DNA of 62,943 bases from Methanobacteriota archaeon (GTDB taxonomy: Archaea; Thermoplasmatota; Poseidoniia; Poseidoniales; Poseidoniaceae): positions 1 to 62,943 of the forward strand of contig PAQE01000037.1 of NCBI GenBank assembly GCA_002709705.1. Reading direction: 5' to 3'. The position numbers and the translations under genes are program-made. Shown here piece after piece: positions 30,402 through 40,139 of this stretch (its first letter is position 1; the number at the start of each line of letters is the position of its first letter). The notes beneath the pieces are model-generated. The model was not told where the DNA came from. It searched no databases and was given only the letters and a program-made list of their open reading frames with translations.

Positions 30402-32912
30402 ATGGGTGAGCCGGAGAGCGCAGTCTCAAGACTCGGTTTACCTGACGATTTTGTCCATTTTGTAGAGAATGATTGGGGGATAAAGACTCTTCATCCCCCA
30501 CAGGCAGAGGCTATGCCGTCAATTTTGGCAGGCCGGAACACTATGATTTGCATCCCTACCGCAAGCGGTAAGAGTTTGGTCGCCTTCATGGGTTTAGTTA
30601 ACCAAATTATGACAAGAAATGTCGGTTCACGAGGCATTTACATTGTTCCTTTGAAAGCCTTAGCGTCTGAGAAGCTTGAGGAACTAAAACAGTTAGGTGA
30701 AAGTTTAGGATTAAAGATTGGTCTTGGAATCGGCGATGCTCCGAATGAAGCCAAACAAATCGATGATTGTGACATTTTAGTTTGCACTAGTGAAAAATTA
30801 GATTCTCTTTTGAGGTCAAAATCAGAGGTTCTCAGAAGAGTTTCAGTGGTTGTTGCTGACGAATTCCATCTGGTAAATGACAGCCATAGGGGCCCTACTA
30901 TGGAGATTAACCTCGCTAGAATTAGGCACCTCTTGCCAGATGCCCAAATTATCACATTATCTGCGACAGTTGGCAATTCACAAGATTTGGCAGATTGGCT
31001 AGACAGTGACCTAATTGTATCTCAATGGAGGCCAGTTAGTTTGGAATATGCCACTCTTGCAGAATTAGATTTAGAGCCAAGGGCTATACAAAAGAGCGAA
31101 TTGAGTACAGAAAGCAATTTGGGGCCCCCTAGAACTTTAGAAGGACCGAAAAGTCACGTTGCTTGGGCAGCTCTAAGCGATGTGTATGAGCAAAAAGGTC
31201 AGTTGTTAGTTTTTGTAGCAGCGCGTCGCTCAGCACAATCTGAAGCCAAGAAGCTGGGTCAAAGGATGCAAAAGTACCTGTCAAAACACAATCCAGATGT
31301 TTTACCGGCGCTCAAAGAGTTATCTGAGAGACTTTCTAGAAGTTCAAATTCTGCTATGGGAGATACACTCGCAGAATGCGTTAAGGGCGGAGTAGCATTC
31401 CATCACGCAGGTTTGAGGCATACTCAAAGAAGTGAGATTGAAAACGCTTTCAAAAATAGAATACTGTATTGTTTATGTGCCACTCCTACTCTTGCTGCGG
31501 GAGTTAATTTACCTGCTAGGAGAGTTTTGATACGCGATTTGAAGCGTTTCGAAGATGGTATGAGCAGACTTCTTCCTGTAATGGAGGTTAGACAGATGTT
31601 AGGCAGAGCAGGTAGGCCAAGATACGACCCTGTTGGTGAAGCGTGGCTTGCTTGTAAAGGAGGAGACCCAAGGCAAGTTGCAGATGATATCGCTGATCGA
31701 TATATTCACGGGCCAGTAGAGGATATTACGTCTAAATTGGCCGCAGAGCCCGCGATGAGGTTTCATTTGCTTTCGTCCATAGCAACAGGAGGTTTGAACA
31801 CACGAAAGAAAATCGGTGATTTCTTCTCAGGGACTTATCTTGGACACTCACAAACCAACTCATATCTTCAAGAAAACATAGATTCGATGCTCAAATGGTT
31901 AGTAGAGAAGCGATTTATTCGAAGAACAAATATTGGCAGTATCGAAGAGAATTGGGATGACGAGACTCCATCCTGGGTGGATGCAGCTCAGTCCGCATCC
32001 GGGGTGGTTTTGTCCAAATCCAAATCAAATGAACCTACTGAAGCAACCTTTGGATTCCAAAAGGCGTCAAGTATAAGCGTTGGAAATCAACTTTCCTTCG
32101 ACACCGAGGCTTTGGACAATGAGTATGAAGCGACTCCAATGGGTGAAAGAGTCGCACAGTTGTACATAGATCCCCTTTCTGCAGATATTCTTCTAGATGG
32201 TTTACGAAGAGCAGTGAGGAGAATTGTTAGAAAGAGCCTACCTGTCACGAGTTTCAGTCTTTGTCACCTAGTTGCTGCAACACCAGATTTTATCTCTTTG
32301 TGGCCTAAATCGAGTGAATTAGATTTTGGAAGTAAATTAAGGCAAAAAGCAGCACTAGTTGAAGATCAACTGCTAATCGATAGCCCGATTGATGAGAGGG
32401 CAATGGGATTGGTGAAAAGTGCTTGGTGTACTGAATTTTGGTATGAAGAGAGAGAACTCAGGGATATCGAAAAAGAATTGGGTGTTACTCCTGGTGATGT
32501 CTATTCTCGAACCGATTTGATGGCGTGGTTATTGCTGGCTGCAAGGGAGGTTTTACTTCGCGATGATGTATTTGCGGAAGAACACCTTGGATATGTAGCA
32601 GAATTAGCGGGAATGCTGGAACTAACACGTGCGAGAGTTCGAGCTGGATGCAAGGAAGATTTGCTACAATTAGTACAAGTCAGGAATGTTGGGCGTAATC
32701 GGGCTAGGACTCTGTCTGAGATGGGAATTAGGACTCCTGCGGACTTGTTGGCCATGAGTAATTCTGAACTTGACAAATTAAAATCAAGACGCGGATGGGG
32801 TCCAATATTAGTTGAAAGGATATTAGAATCGGTAAGGATGATATCTACTAATGATGTGAAAAAGCAGCCTAGAAGTGATGATGAACCACTTCCTGGCGAG
32901 CGTCAGGATTGA
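30402..32912 (+). CDS. hel308: Hel308-type superfamily 2 DNA helicase
   Basis: A Ski2/Hel308 helicase of 836 residues with IPTASGKS (Lys57), DEFH (153-156), LSATVGN and QMLGRAGRPRYD (motif VI), then a winged helix, the ratchet domain and a C-terminal helix-hairpin-helix (VRNVGRNRARTLSEMG). Hel308 unwinds the lagging strand at stalled forks. An insertion of about 60 residues (around 530-590) is rich in Ser and charged residues. The start ATG is close to a possible TATA-like AAAATAAT. It is the first gene of a long plus-strand run. Confidence 0.9.
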   Translation: MGEPESAVSRLGLPDDFVHFVENDWGIKTLHPPQAEAMPSILAGRNTMICIPTASGKSLVAFMGLVNQIMTRNVGSRGIYIVPLKALASEKLEELKQLGESLGLKIGLGIGDAPNEAKQIDDCDILVCTSEKLDSLLRSKSEVLRRVSVVVADEFHLVNDSHRGPTMEINLARIRHLLPDAQIITLSATVGNSQDLADWLDSDLIVSQWRPVSLEYATLAELDLEPRAIQKSELSTESNLGPPRTLEGPKSHVAWAALSDVYEQKGQLLVFVAARRSAQSEAKKLGQRMQKYLSKHNPDVLPALKELSERLSRSSNSAMGDTLAECVKGGVAFHHAGLRHTQRSEIENAFKNRILYCLCATPTLAAGVNLPARRVLIRDLKRFEDGMSRLLPVMEVRQMLGRAGRPRYDPVGEAWLACKGGDPRQVADDIADRYIHGPVEDITSKLAAEPAMRFHLLSSIATGGLNTRKKIGDFFSGTYLGHSQTNSYLQENIDSMLKWLVEKRFIRRTNIGSIEENWDDETPSWVDAAQSASGVVLSKSKSNEPTEATFGFQKASSISVGNQLSFDTEALDNEYEATPMGERVAQLYIDPLSADILLDGLRRAVRRIVRKSLPVTSFSLCHLVAATPDFISLWPKSSELDFGSKLRQKAALVEDQLLIDSPIDERAMGLVKSAWCTEFWYEERELRDIEKELGVTPGDVYSRTDLMAWLLLAAREVLLRDDVFAEEHLGYVAELAGMLELTRARVRAGCKEDLLQLVQVRNVGRNRARTLSEMGIRTPADLLAMSNSELDKLKSRRGWGPILVERILESVRMISTNDVKKQPRSDDEPLPGERQD

Positions 32913-32936
32913 AATCTTGGATGCTATGCGATAGTT

Positions 32937-33425
32937 GTGACCGCCCCTGTTTTCCCGTGTAGAAGAGTATCTTTGGGTACTCCGTGTGATGACCCTAGGT
33001 CTCTGGTCATGACTTGGATAGAGAGAAGGGATTCAGAAAACTGGGCTTTGATTAGCGGATATAGTCTTGCGAGCGAAATTCATGGTTGGGTTGCACATGA
33101 AGTTTTGATGCGGAATCAGAGTAGGAATTCGATGAAATCAAACTCGCTCGACGGTGAATTTATGAGATTACTTTCGGGAACTCATCACATCTCTACTAGT
33201 TTCAAACGAGCAGGTCTCTCACAAGGAGACAAGGAAGCTTGGATTGTAGACCTTTCCGGTGAGGCTGATAATGAATCATATCATGAACATGCTCAAAGAA
33301 TGGGCTTTGAAATATTAGATGATAGACCTAATCTAGATATTTTTGATTCAGAAAGATTGGGTATTGAAGGCGAAAAATCTGAGAATGGTGCAATAGGCCA
33401 TATTCATCTTGCTGACTTACGCTAG
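32937..33425 (+). CDS. cgi121: KEOPS subunit Cgi121
   Basis: A 162-residue protein. The segment FMRLLSGTHHISTSFKRAGLS matches the conserved LSGTRQI..A....G region of Cgi121/TPRKB, which binds tRNA 3' ends and activates the Kae1/Bud32 pair for t6A synthesis. The match is limited to this central region plus spacing, so the call is moderate. Its position directly after hel308 is a neighbourhood seen in many archaea. The start is GTG at 32937. No ATG is available in frame upstream of the conserved part. Confidence 0.65.
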   Translation: MTAPVFPCRRVSLGTPCDDPRSLVMTWIERRDSENWALISGYSLASEIHGWVAHEVLMRNQSRNSMKSNSLDGEFMRLLSGTHHISTSFKRAGLSQGDKEAWIVDLSGEADNESYHEHAQRMGFEILDDRPNLDIFDSERLGIEGEKSENGAIGHIHLADLR

Positions 33426-33466
33426 AGTTCGTAAATGTGAAAGAGCACCTACTACACCGAGTGTTC

Positions 33467-34906
33467 ATGGTGGTTACTACTAGACAATCAGATTCGTTGT
33501 TTTCAAGAGGTCGAATACTCGATGAAGACAAAATTTCAAAGGCACTAGATCACGCTACTGATTTAGGTGCAGAGTATGCTGAAATCAGGTTGGTAAGTGA
33601 AACAACCAATACTGCATCTCTGAAAGATGGAAAGTTAGAGAGGGCAATTCCTGGTCAAGAAGTTGGAGTGACAATGCGCATTCTTGCCGATGGTGCATGG
33701 GGAGTGCATTCAACTAGCGACATAGCCTCAATTGTAGATCAGGTTGCTCCAACCCTTCGATTGGCAAAAGCGGTTGCATCGCGTCGCTCTCCCGCTCAAG
33801 TAGCTGTTGGGCTAGCAGAAGTTCCTATTATTGAAGATGAAATCCACTGGAAAAGTACCAAAGACGTAAGAGATACTGATTTGGATACTAGAATCGAAAT
33901 GATGTTAGCAATAGATAATGAAGCAAAAGACCACGAAAAGATTGTTTCAACAAGTACTGGTTGGTCTGATGAACACATCCACACTGAATTGATGACAAGC
34001 GAAGGAATGAATCGAATTTGGTCTTTCCAAAGGAGTCTAATCAACGGTATGGTTACTGCTAGGGATGGGTCTGATGTTGTGTCCTATAGAATGAGGCATG
34101 GAGGTGAAGGTGGCCTAGAAGTAATCGAGTCTTGTGACCTAGGTGAAATGGGCCGAAATGCCAGAATTTCAGCATTAAGGTTGTTAGGTGCCGAGCGAGC
34201 ACCTTCTGGTAAAATGCCACTCGTAGCTGATAGGGATTTGACGGGAGTTTACATTCACGAAGCATTGGGGCATCCTTGTGAAGCAGATTTAGTGGCTGCA
34301 GGAGATTCTTGCTTGGAGGGGCGACTAGGGCAATCGATAGGCTCCGATATATGCACAGTAGTCGATGACCCCACAATGCGCGGTGGCTATGGCTGCTATC
34401 CAATCGATGATGAGGGCGTAGATACTCGTCCAAAGAATTTGATTGTAAATGGCGTACTTACTGAATACCTAAATCATAGAGAGACTGCTCACAGATATGA
34501 TTTGGATCCTAATGGTGGTGCAAGAGCACAAGACGGATTGCATCATCCACTTGTGAGAATGTCGAATACAGTTATCCAAGGAGGTACTCATCAAGATCTT
34601 GATGAATTGATTGAAGATATTGAATTCGGAGTATATGCTTGTGGAAGCAGAGGTGGGCAAGTTGATACTGGAAGAGGCTCATTCCAATTCGCAGCACAGG
34701 AAGCATGGATTATTGAAAATGGCTCACTTTCTCGCCCAGTTCGAGATGTCAGCGTTTCTGGAATGACTCTTGAGATTTTGAAGAACGTAGACGGATTAAC
34801 CCGTGATGCACACCTTGGGGCCCCTGGATTCTGCGGCAAAGGCCAAACCGTGCCTGTTGGAGACGGTGGACCGTTAATGAGAATCAGAGAAGCACTGGTG
34901 GGATGA
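33467..34906 (+). CDS. tldD: TldD-family metalloprotease
   Basis: HEALGHPCEADL (His264, His268, HExxxH type) and a later GSRGGQVDTGRGSF region are the TldD signature. TldD and TldE form a heterodimeric protease that cleaves unfolded peptides and, in bacteria, matures some modified peptides. Only TldD carries the metal site. Length is about 479 residues. A GTG 30 bases upstream is in frame, but the ATG at 33467 fits better. The stop is one base before the ATG of tldE, so the pair is coupled. Confidence 0.85.
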   Translation: MVVTTRQSDSLFSRGRILDEDKISKALDHATDLGAEYAEIRLVSETTNTASLKDGKLERAIPGQEVGVTMRILADGAWGVHSTSDIASIVDQVAPTLRLAKAVASRRSPAQVAVGLAEVPIIEDEIHWKSTKDVRDTDLDTRIEMMLAIDNEAKDHEKIVSTSTGWSDEHIHTELMTSEGMNRIWSFQRSLINGMVTARDGSDVVSYRMRHGGEGGLEVIESCDLGEMGRNARISALRLLGAERAPSGKMPLVADRDLTGVYIHEALGHPCEADLVAAGDSCLEGRLGQSIGSDICTVVDDPTMRGGYGCYPIDDEGVDTRPKNLIVNGVLTEYLNHRETAHRYDLDPNGGARAQDGLHHPLVRMSNTVIQGGTHQDLDELIEDIEFGVYACGSRGGQVDTGRGSFQFAAQEAWIIENGSLSRPVRDVSVSGMTLEILKNVDGLTRDAHLGAPGFCGKGQTVPVGDGGPLMRIREALVG

Positions 34907-34907
34907 T

Positions 34908-36308
34908 ATGATTCCTGATGATGCAGCTGAGCGTTTGATGGATTCAGCGCAAAAGATCGGTAGTGCCTGTGAAAGCGCTGGGGTCAGCGAATGGGAAATT
35001 TTCGCTTCACAAGGATACGGCCATTCGCTTGATATTGAAGCGGGTAAGATATCGATGGCGTCTGGTGGAGGTGAAGGCGGCTTTGGAATCAGAATAGTAG
35101 AAGATGGCAGATATGGTTTTGCCCATCTTGTGGACCCTTCATCAGCAGAAAGGGCGATTCAACAAGCGCTTTCTATTGCAAGAAAATCTCCTTCCATAGG
35201 TGGTTTTGAATTGCCAGGGAACCAATCTGCATCAAGCGTTTCAGGAATGAAAGATAAAGCCATTTTAGACATGGGTCCAGAGGATTTACTTGAACAAGGT
35301 GACCAAGTACTTACTAGAGTTGCTGAATTGGATTCAAGGGCTGTTGCAGTAGGGGGTGGTATCGGCGTTGGAGCAGGTGCAGGTGCAATTGTGACAAGCT
35401 CAGGAATTGAGGATGGCGGAGTATATACCTCACATGGGATTGGAATTCATGTATCAATTGATGAGGATGAGCATCTGACCTCCTCATACGAAGGAGAATC
35501 TTCTCGAGGCTTGCTAAAAGATTTGACAGCCTGTGTTGACAAAGCGGTTCACTGGTCTCAAATTACTAGGCAAAAGATAGATGGTGGAGAAACAGAGGAT
35601 TGTCCAGTTTTGATGACTTCTGGCGGTTTTTCGCCTCTGTTCTCTGTTGTTGTCCCTTCTGCAATTAAAGGAGAAAGATTGGCACGTGGTGAGTCTTTCT
35701 GGTCTGGAAAGATGAATGAGGTTGTAATGGCAGAACACCTGTCTTTAGTTGACGATGGATTGTTGGAAGGTGGAATGTCTTCTGGCTCTCGTGATGATGA
35801 AGGTGTTCCAAGTCGTACTCAGCGAATAGTTGACTCTGGAAGATTGACAGGAGAGTTGTGGTCGACTAGAGATGCAGCAAAGTTAGTGTCAGAAGGCAAG
35901 GTTTCCGAGGCGCAAACGACTGGTTCCGCATCAAGAGGTGGGCATACAGCGCCACCAATTTGTGGTTGCAGTGATCTGATTTTGTCATCATCCTCCAAGA
36001 CTTATTCTAGAGATAGGTTAGTTGAAGAAATGGAAGAAGGTTACATTGTGCACAGCGTCATGGGAGCGCATACAGCTAATCCAACTAGTGGTGATTTTTC
36101 TGTAACCACTTCAACGATATTGAGAGTTGAAGGAGGAGAGATAATCGGTGCTCTTTCACAAGCAGGATTTTCAGGAAATATGGCTAAGGCGCTTTCCGGA
36201 AGAGTAGTTCTCGGGGACTCCTCAAAACGCAAGGGTTCATACAGTACCGGCTCAATGCATGTCCCAGATGTTCTGATGTTGGACGGTTTGAGGATTAATC
36301 CTGCTTAA
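34908..36308 (+). CDS. tldE: TldE/PmbA-family partner of TldD
   Basis: This protein is homologous to the gene before it but lacks the HExxxH metal motif, as expected for the non-catalytic TldE/PmbA half. ASGGGEGGFGIRIVEDGRYG and the C-terminal NPTSGDFSV and GSMHVPDVL elements are family-typical. Length is 466 residues. With TldD it should form one cytosolic protease barrel. The start is ATG 34908. No precursor peptide gene typical of RiPP systems is visible next to the pair. Confidence 0.85.
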   Translation: MIPDDAAERLMDSAQKIGSACESAGVSEWEIFASQGYGHSLDIEAGKISMASGGGEGGFGIRIVEDGRYGFAHLVDPSSAERAIQQALSIARKSPSIGGFELPGNQSASSVSGMKDKAILDMGPEDLLEQGDQVLTRVAELDSRAVAVGGGIGVGAGAGAIVTSSGIEDGGVYTSHGIGIHVSIDEDEHLTSSYEGESSRGLLKDLTACVDKAVHWSQITRQKIDGGETEDCPVLMTSGGFSPLFSVVVPSAIKGERLARGESFWSGKMNEVVMAEHLSLVDDGLLEGGMSSGSRDDEGVPSRTQRIVDSGRLTGELWSTRDAAKLVSEGKVSEAQTTGSASRGGHTAPPICGCSDLILSSSSKTYSRDRLVEEMEEGYIVHSVMGAHTANPTSGDFSVTTSTILRVEGGEIIGALSQAGFSGNMAKALSGRVVLGDSSKRKGSYSTGSMHVPDVLMLDGLRINPA

Positions 36309-36437
36309 TCGCTTTACTTTCATTAGTTTGCGAATCTGGCAGACATCTTCAAGAACCGTCTCCAATGAACAATCAACTCCACGGAGGTGAAAGGGAGTGT
36401 CAACAAAACTCAACCAACCAGCACGAAAGCCCGAACA

Positions 36438-36453
36438 CCCGTCCTACGACGGG
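36438..36453 (+). promoter_or_regulatory. Hairpin in the RPA leader
   Basis: CCCGTC (36438-36443) and GACGGG (36448-36453) form a 6-base perfect stem with a CTAC loop, 35 bases before the RPA start at 36488. The 36309-36487 gap is otherwise without gene content. It could damp translation or end transcription from tldE. No T-run follows. Confidence 0.4.
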
Positions 36454-36487
36454 CCAGAAATTGAATTGGACCGTCGAGGTGTTTCTA

Positions 36488-38191
36488 ATGACTGACTATG
36501 AAGCACACGTTTCGGAAGTTATCAAGCAAGTGCCTGAAGCAGACCCAGAAAAGGTTGCGGAAGCCTTTGCAAGATATGAGAAGGATTTCCTTATTCCACC
36601 TGAAGACGCTATGCGCTCAGTACTACGCCGTTTCCAATCAGATACTGGTACGCCAGTACAATCCAATCAACAATCATCGGGTTCTCAGAGACAATCCTTA
36701 CCCATAAAGAAGGTGGAGAAGTTATCTGAATTGTCTGCAGACGATCGTAATGTCGAAATCGAAGTAGAGATTGTTACTCACAATCCTAGAACCACGATGG
36801 TGCGAGGTGAAGAAAAAATCGTCCCCTATGGTCTAATTGAAGACCAACCCTGGTCCGAAGGCGGAAATCGCACTAGATGGGAATACAAGGATTGGGGAAA
36901 CAATCCAAATATAGCCCCAGGCGCAGTTGTGCGCCTTGAAGGAGTTTCGGTTAACGAGTACCAAGGTAGAATGAGCATCAACGTAAACCAAGCTAGCAGA
37001 GTCGTGGTCCTTAGAGAAGGAGTCCGAACTGTTTCGACACCGGGCGAACCGGTTGATATTAATTCAATAAAATCCGAAGGTTCTGTTACTGTTGTAGGTA
37101 GGTTACTTGCTTCGCGTAAAGATGTAATCCATCGCAAAGATGGTTCAGGTTCAATCGATGTGGTCAGAGGCAGGATTGCAGATGATAGCGGTGCGATAGG
37201 TTTCCTGTCGTGGGAATCATTTGATCACGAAATAGGATCACTATTGAAAATCGAAAATGCTCAAATTAGAGTTTTCAGAGATACTCCTGAAATCAATATT
37301 GGTGGCTCTTCTAAAATCGAAATATTCCATGACTCAAATTTCGCCTCTGCCGAAGATTTGGTTGCCCGCTCAGTTAGTCGAATAGAAGACCTCAGAGACG
37401 GCTCAAGAGATGTAGAAATCGTATTGGAAATTCAGAAGATGATTAAGAGGGATTTCCAAGGTAGAGATGGCGAAGCAAAGAGTGTTTGGTCTGGAGATGT
37501 TGCAGACCCTACGGGTAAATGCCGTTGTTCAATATGGTCTGAACCGCCTTTCGATTTTGAATCAACTCCTGTGGTTGTAAGACTCAAGGGAGTTAGGGTA
37601 AGAGCCTGGCAAGGAATTCCTGATATCACAGTCGACAATGAATCACAGATAGAAGTCTTAGCAGCAGCACCTTGGGGTGACGATATCGACCTAGCAAACA
37701 ATGTAGTGGAAGTCGCTATCAAGGATTTATCATCAGGAGCTAGCAGAGTAGGGATCTCTACCACTGGAAATGTAATTTCGATTAGAGAAGATTCCGGGAT
37801 AATCAGTAGATGTAGCGAATGTCGTAGAGTTCTAAGGGATGGGCAATGTTCACTACCTTCATGCTCATCTTATGAGGGAGTTGATGACGTAAGACTACGA
37901 ATGGTTCTGGATGATGGTCATTCAACTATTTCGCTTATTGTGAACAAAATCGCAACCGAATCTTTGATTGGGATGAAGCAAGAACAAATTTCATCTAATA
38001 TTGTCGAAAATGGAAGCATGGCCTTTGTTCAAGAACTTCGAGAACGTTTACTTGGTAGGAAATTGAAAGCTAGCGGGAGAACTATTGTCGACGAACAAGG
38101 AGCAATGCTGCTATCTGATGATGTAGAATTGATTGAGGTGGACTCTGTTCTAGCCGCTGCAGAATTAAGAGCAAAGTGGGGGGTGGTTTGA
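36488..38191 (+). CDS. rpa: RPA large subunit-type single-stranded DNA-binding protein
   Basis: A 567-residue archaeal replication protein A. A short N-terminal helical segment (about 1-50, DPEKVAEAFARYEKDFLIP) precedes at least three OB folds (for example VEIEVEIVTHNPRT, SVTVVGRLLASRKD and DVEIVLEIQKMIKRD) and a zinc finger CSECRRVLRDGQCSLPSC (Cys442, 445, 454, 459) within the last OB. It coats single-stranded DNA in replication and repair. The frame is open back to 36365, but that part is low-complexity, and GAGGTG precedes ATG 36488. It overlaps the next gene by one base (TGATG). Confidence 0.9.
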   Translation: MTDYEAHVSEVIKQVPEADPEKVAEAFARYEKDFLIPPEDAMRSVLRRFQSDTGTPVQSNQQSSGSQRQSLPIKKVEKLSELSADDRNVEIEVEIVTHNPRTTMVRGEEKIVPYGLIEDQPWSEGGNRTRWEYKDWGNNPNIAPGAVVRLEGVSVNEYQGRMSINVNQASRVVVLREGVRTVSTPGEPVDINSIKSEGSVTVVGRLLASRKDVIHRKDGSGSIDVVRGRIADDSGAIGFLSWESFDHEIGSLLKIENAQIRVFRDTPEINIGGSSKIEIFHDSNFASAEDLVARSVSRIEDLRDGSRDVEIVLEIQKMIKRDFQGRDGEAKSVWSGDVADPTGKCRCSIWSEPPFDFESTPVVVRLKGVRVRAWQGIPDITVDNESQIEVLAAAPWGDDIDLANNVVEVAIKDLSSGASRVGISTTGNVISIREDSGIISRCSECRRVLRDGQCSLPSCSSYEGVDDVRLRMVLDDGHSTISLIVNKIATESLIGMKQEQISSNIVENGSMAFVQELRERLLGRKLKASGRTIVDEQGAMLLSDDVELIEVDSVLAAAELRAKWGVV

Positions 38192-39141
38192 TGCAACCAG
38201 CAAGAAGAGCAAGAAGACAGCCTGCTTGGCACATGCTTGCATCAGAATTTAGCGACTCTACCTTGAGCCAACAAGGATCGGGTGAATTCGACCCGCTATT
38301 TGTGATAACTAAACTTGGAGCAAAAGTGAACCGTGTTGTGGTTGCTGGAATGCTTGAGAGGCTGGATCCTAGGGAGACGTCCAATGGTTCTACTCTTTGG
38401 CAGGGTCAATTGAGAGACCCTTCAGGTTTGCATTTCTTTTCAGTAGGAGATTATGCGCCTGAGTCTATGAGAGAATTAACCATTCAATTATCTTCGAGAA
38501 TAGAAGACGGAGAGACAATAATGCTCTTGATGATAGCCAAAGCACGCTATTTCCAGAATGACGAAGGTGCTGTATACACAAGTCTCAGACCTGAGGAAGC
38601 AGCAGTAATTTCTCGTGAAAGTTATCGTAATTGGTTAGTTGAAGCATTGAATGGCATGCTAGAAAGAATCGATTTACATGAGAAAGCAACATCTCTAGAG
38701 AAAAATACTGAAGCATTGGCAGCTGGAGGAATCCCAGAAGAAATGCGTGAAGGCATTCTTCTTGCAAACGAACATTACGGAGAAATAGATTTGGAGACTT
38801 ACCGTCTCAATATAATGAATTCATTGGACATTGCTGAAGATAAGATTCCGACAATGTCGAAGCCAATGGTCCCTGAATCTCAGACGAGTTTAGATGTCAA
38901 CGAGACAGAAACCTCTACCAATGAAGAGGATAATGGGAACGATGAAGTCGATTTGAAGCAAGTTTTACTCGACCTAATTTCCAGATTGGATCAAGGTGAA
39001 GGTGTTGATTTCGACACACTACTATCCAATGCTGCTGCTCGAGGCCATGACAGGGATGCTTCGGAATCTTCTCTGGATGAACTAACCGAGGAAGGTACGG
39101 TTCACGAACCAAGGTTTGGATGGTTCAAAATTACTAATTGA
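38191..39141 (+). CDS. RPA-associated protein (COG3390 type)
   Basis: The N-terminal 150 residues form an OB-like domain (RVVVAGMLERLDP, WQGQLRDPSGLHFFSVGDY, ETIMLLMIAKARYF) of the archaeal RPA-associated family, followed by SYRNWLVEALNGMLERIDL. An acidic linker (about 225-260) leads to a short C-terminal winged-helix-like segment. The gene is directly behind RPA, sharing the A of TGA/ATG, as is standard for this pair in euryarchaea. It should act with RPA on single-stranded DNA. Confidence 0.8.
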   Translation: MQPARRARRQPAWHMLASEFSDSTLSQQGSGEFDPLFVITKLGAKVNRVVVAGMLERLDPRETSNGSTLWQGQLRDPSGLHFFSVGDYAPESMRELTIQLSSRIEDGETIMLLMIAKARYFQNDEGAVYTSLRPEEAAVISRESYRNWLVEALNGMLERIDLHEKATSLEKNTEALAAGGIPEEMREGILLANEHYGEIDLETYRLNIMNSLDIAEDKIPTMSKPMVPESQTSLDVNETETSTNEEDNGNDEVDLKQVLLDLISRLDQGEGVDFDTLLSNAAARGHDRDASESSLDELTEEGTVHEPRFGWFKITN

Positions 39142-39201
39142 GTTGAATACTCCAACAGGTTCAAGTCCCATTCGCGTTCTCACTGGTTCACAGGTGAGCC
39201 T

Positions 39202-39555
39202 ATGGCAGGAACAGATTTCTTTATTCGCCCGGCAAGTGGTACTTCAAGTTCGGACTGGTTAAGATTGCCTAATGCAGACATTAGCGTATCGATTACTCGC
39301 AGAATGACCCGAACTGTATTGCACGGTGGAGAAGGCGACGATTTAGTTGACGAGGGTGCAGAATCTGCTGTTTACATTGTACGTGGAGAAATGGATTTTG
39401 AAGAGTACAAAAAAATCCTGAAAATGTTCCGTTCTGGCCAACCTTACATCCATGACCCATTCGAAGAGAGGGATGTAAAATGCGTGTTTGGTAAAATCGA
39501 ATACGACGGTTCAGAGAAAATATACATGTTCGAATTAATTGAAGATATCCGCTAG
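39202..39555 (+). CDS. Small conserved-looking protein of unknown function before the pilus module
   Basis: A 117-residue soluble protein, beta-rich, with one mid-protein helix (YIVRGEMDFEEYKKILKMFRSG) followed by PYIHDPFEERDVKCVFGKIEY. The order strand-helix-GxP-strand recalls small phage-tail or baseplate adaptor proteins, but this is only a resemblance. There is no membrane segment. The ATG follows CAGGTGAG. It ends 8 bases before the first T2SSF gene and is probably co-transcribed with it. Confidence 0.5.
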   Translation: MAGTDFFIRPASGTSSSDWLRLPNADISVSITRRMTRTVLHGGEGDDLVDEGAESAVYIVRGEMDFEEYKKILKMFRSGQPYIHDPFEERDVKCVFGKIEYDGSEKIYMFELIEDIR

Positions 39556-39563
39556 GTGATTGA

Positions 39564-40136
39564 ATGCGTTCATTAGATGAGTCTAGAGAAGTTCTGTATG
39601 TTATCAGGACTTTAGATGTACTAATGGGCTCCGGCGTTGGATTAGAAGCAGCGATTCATTCAATTTCCCAAGGAGGATATGGTATTATCTCAAAGGATTT
39701 TTCTGGCTTAATGGATAATATCAACAAGGGACGCCCTCTAGAAAAAGAGCTTAGAGCGCTACTCAAAAAGGCAGAGACTGATGGCTACAAGAGAGTAATC
39801 AATACCATGCTCAATAACGTAACTCAGAATACAGACATAATCGAGACCTTGAGGAAACAAGGAGAAAGGATGGAAGAAAGCCGGACTGAAAAAGTCAAGG
39901 AGTATATCGAAGAATTGGGAGGTGTTCCAGAAACCCTGTTATCGATTGGGATGATTGGGCCAATCATTCTTTCAATACTTGGAATTGCACCTCAGTTGAT
40001 GGAAGATGCTGAGGAATTATTTGGTCCAATGGACCAAGGAATGATCATGAGTATTGTCAACGTAGGGCTATTCTTGACTTTGCTAGGTATGGCAATGATT
40101 GGGCTAAAGGCTCACACAAAAGACCCGGGGTTGTGA
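39564..40136 (+). CDS. TadC/FlaJ-like membrane protein, single T2SSF domain (first half)
   Basis: A 190-residue T2SSF domain protein. Soluble helices with the SGVGLEAAIHSIS element are followed by two membrane helices near residues 125-150 and 160-180. Archaeal FlaJ/ArlJ and PilC-type proteins usually hold two such domains in one chain of about 500 residues. Here the second copy is the next gene, as in bacterial TadB/TadC. It is a platform for the pilus ATPase encoded two genes later. The start ATG follows AGGTGA. Confidence 0.7.
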   Translation: MRSLDESREVLYVIRTLDVLMGSGVGLEAAIHSISQGGYGIISKDFSGLMDNINKGRPLEKELRALLKKAETDGYKRVINTMLNNVTQNTDIIETLRKQGERMEESRTEKVKEYIEELGGVPETLLSIGMIGPIILSILGIAPQLMEDAEELFGPMDQGMIMSIVNVGLFLTLLGMAMIGLKAHTKDPGL

Positions 40137-40139
40137 ATT

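Noticed and set aside
39142-39201. A T-arm-like GGTTCAAGTCC in the gap between the RPA-associated gene and the next gene.
   Set aside because: No acceptor stem, anticodon arm or D arm can be formed around it, and the stem beside the loop is only about two base pairs.
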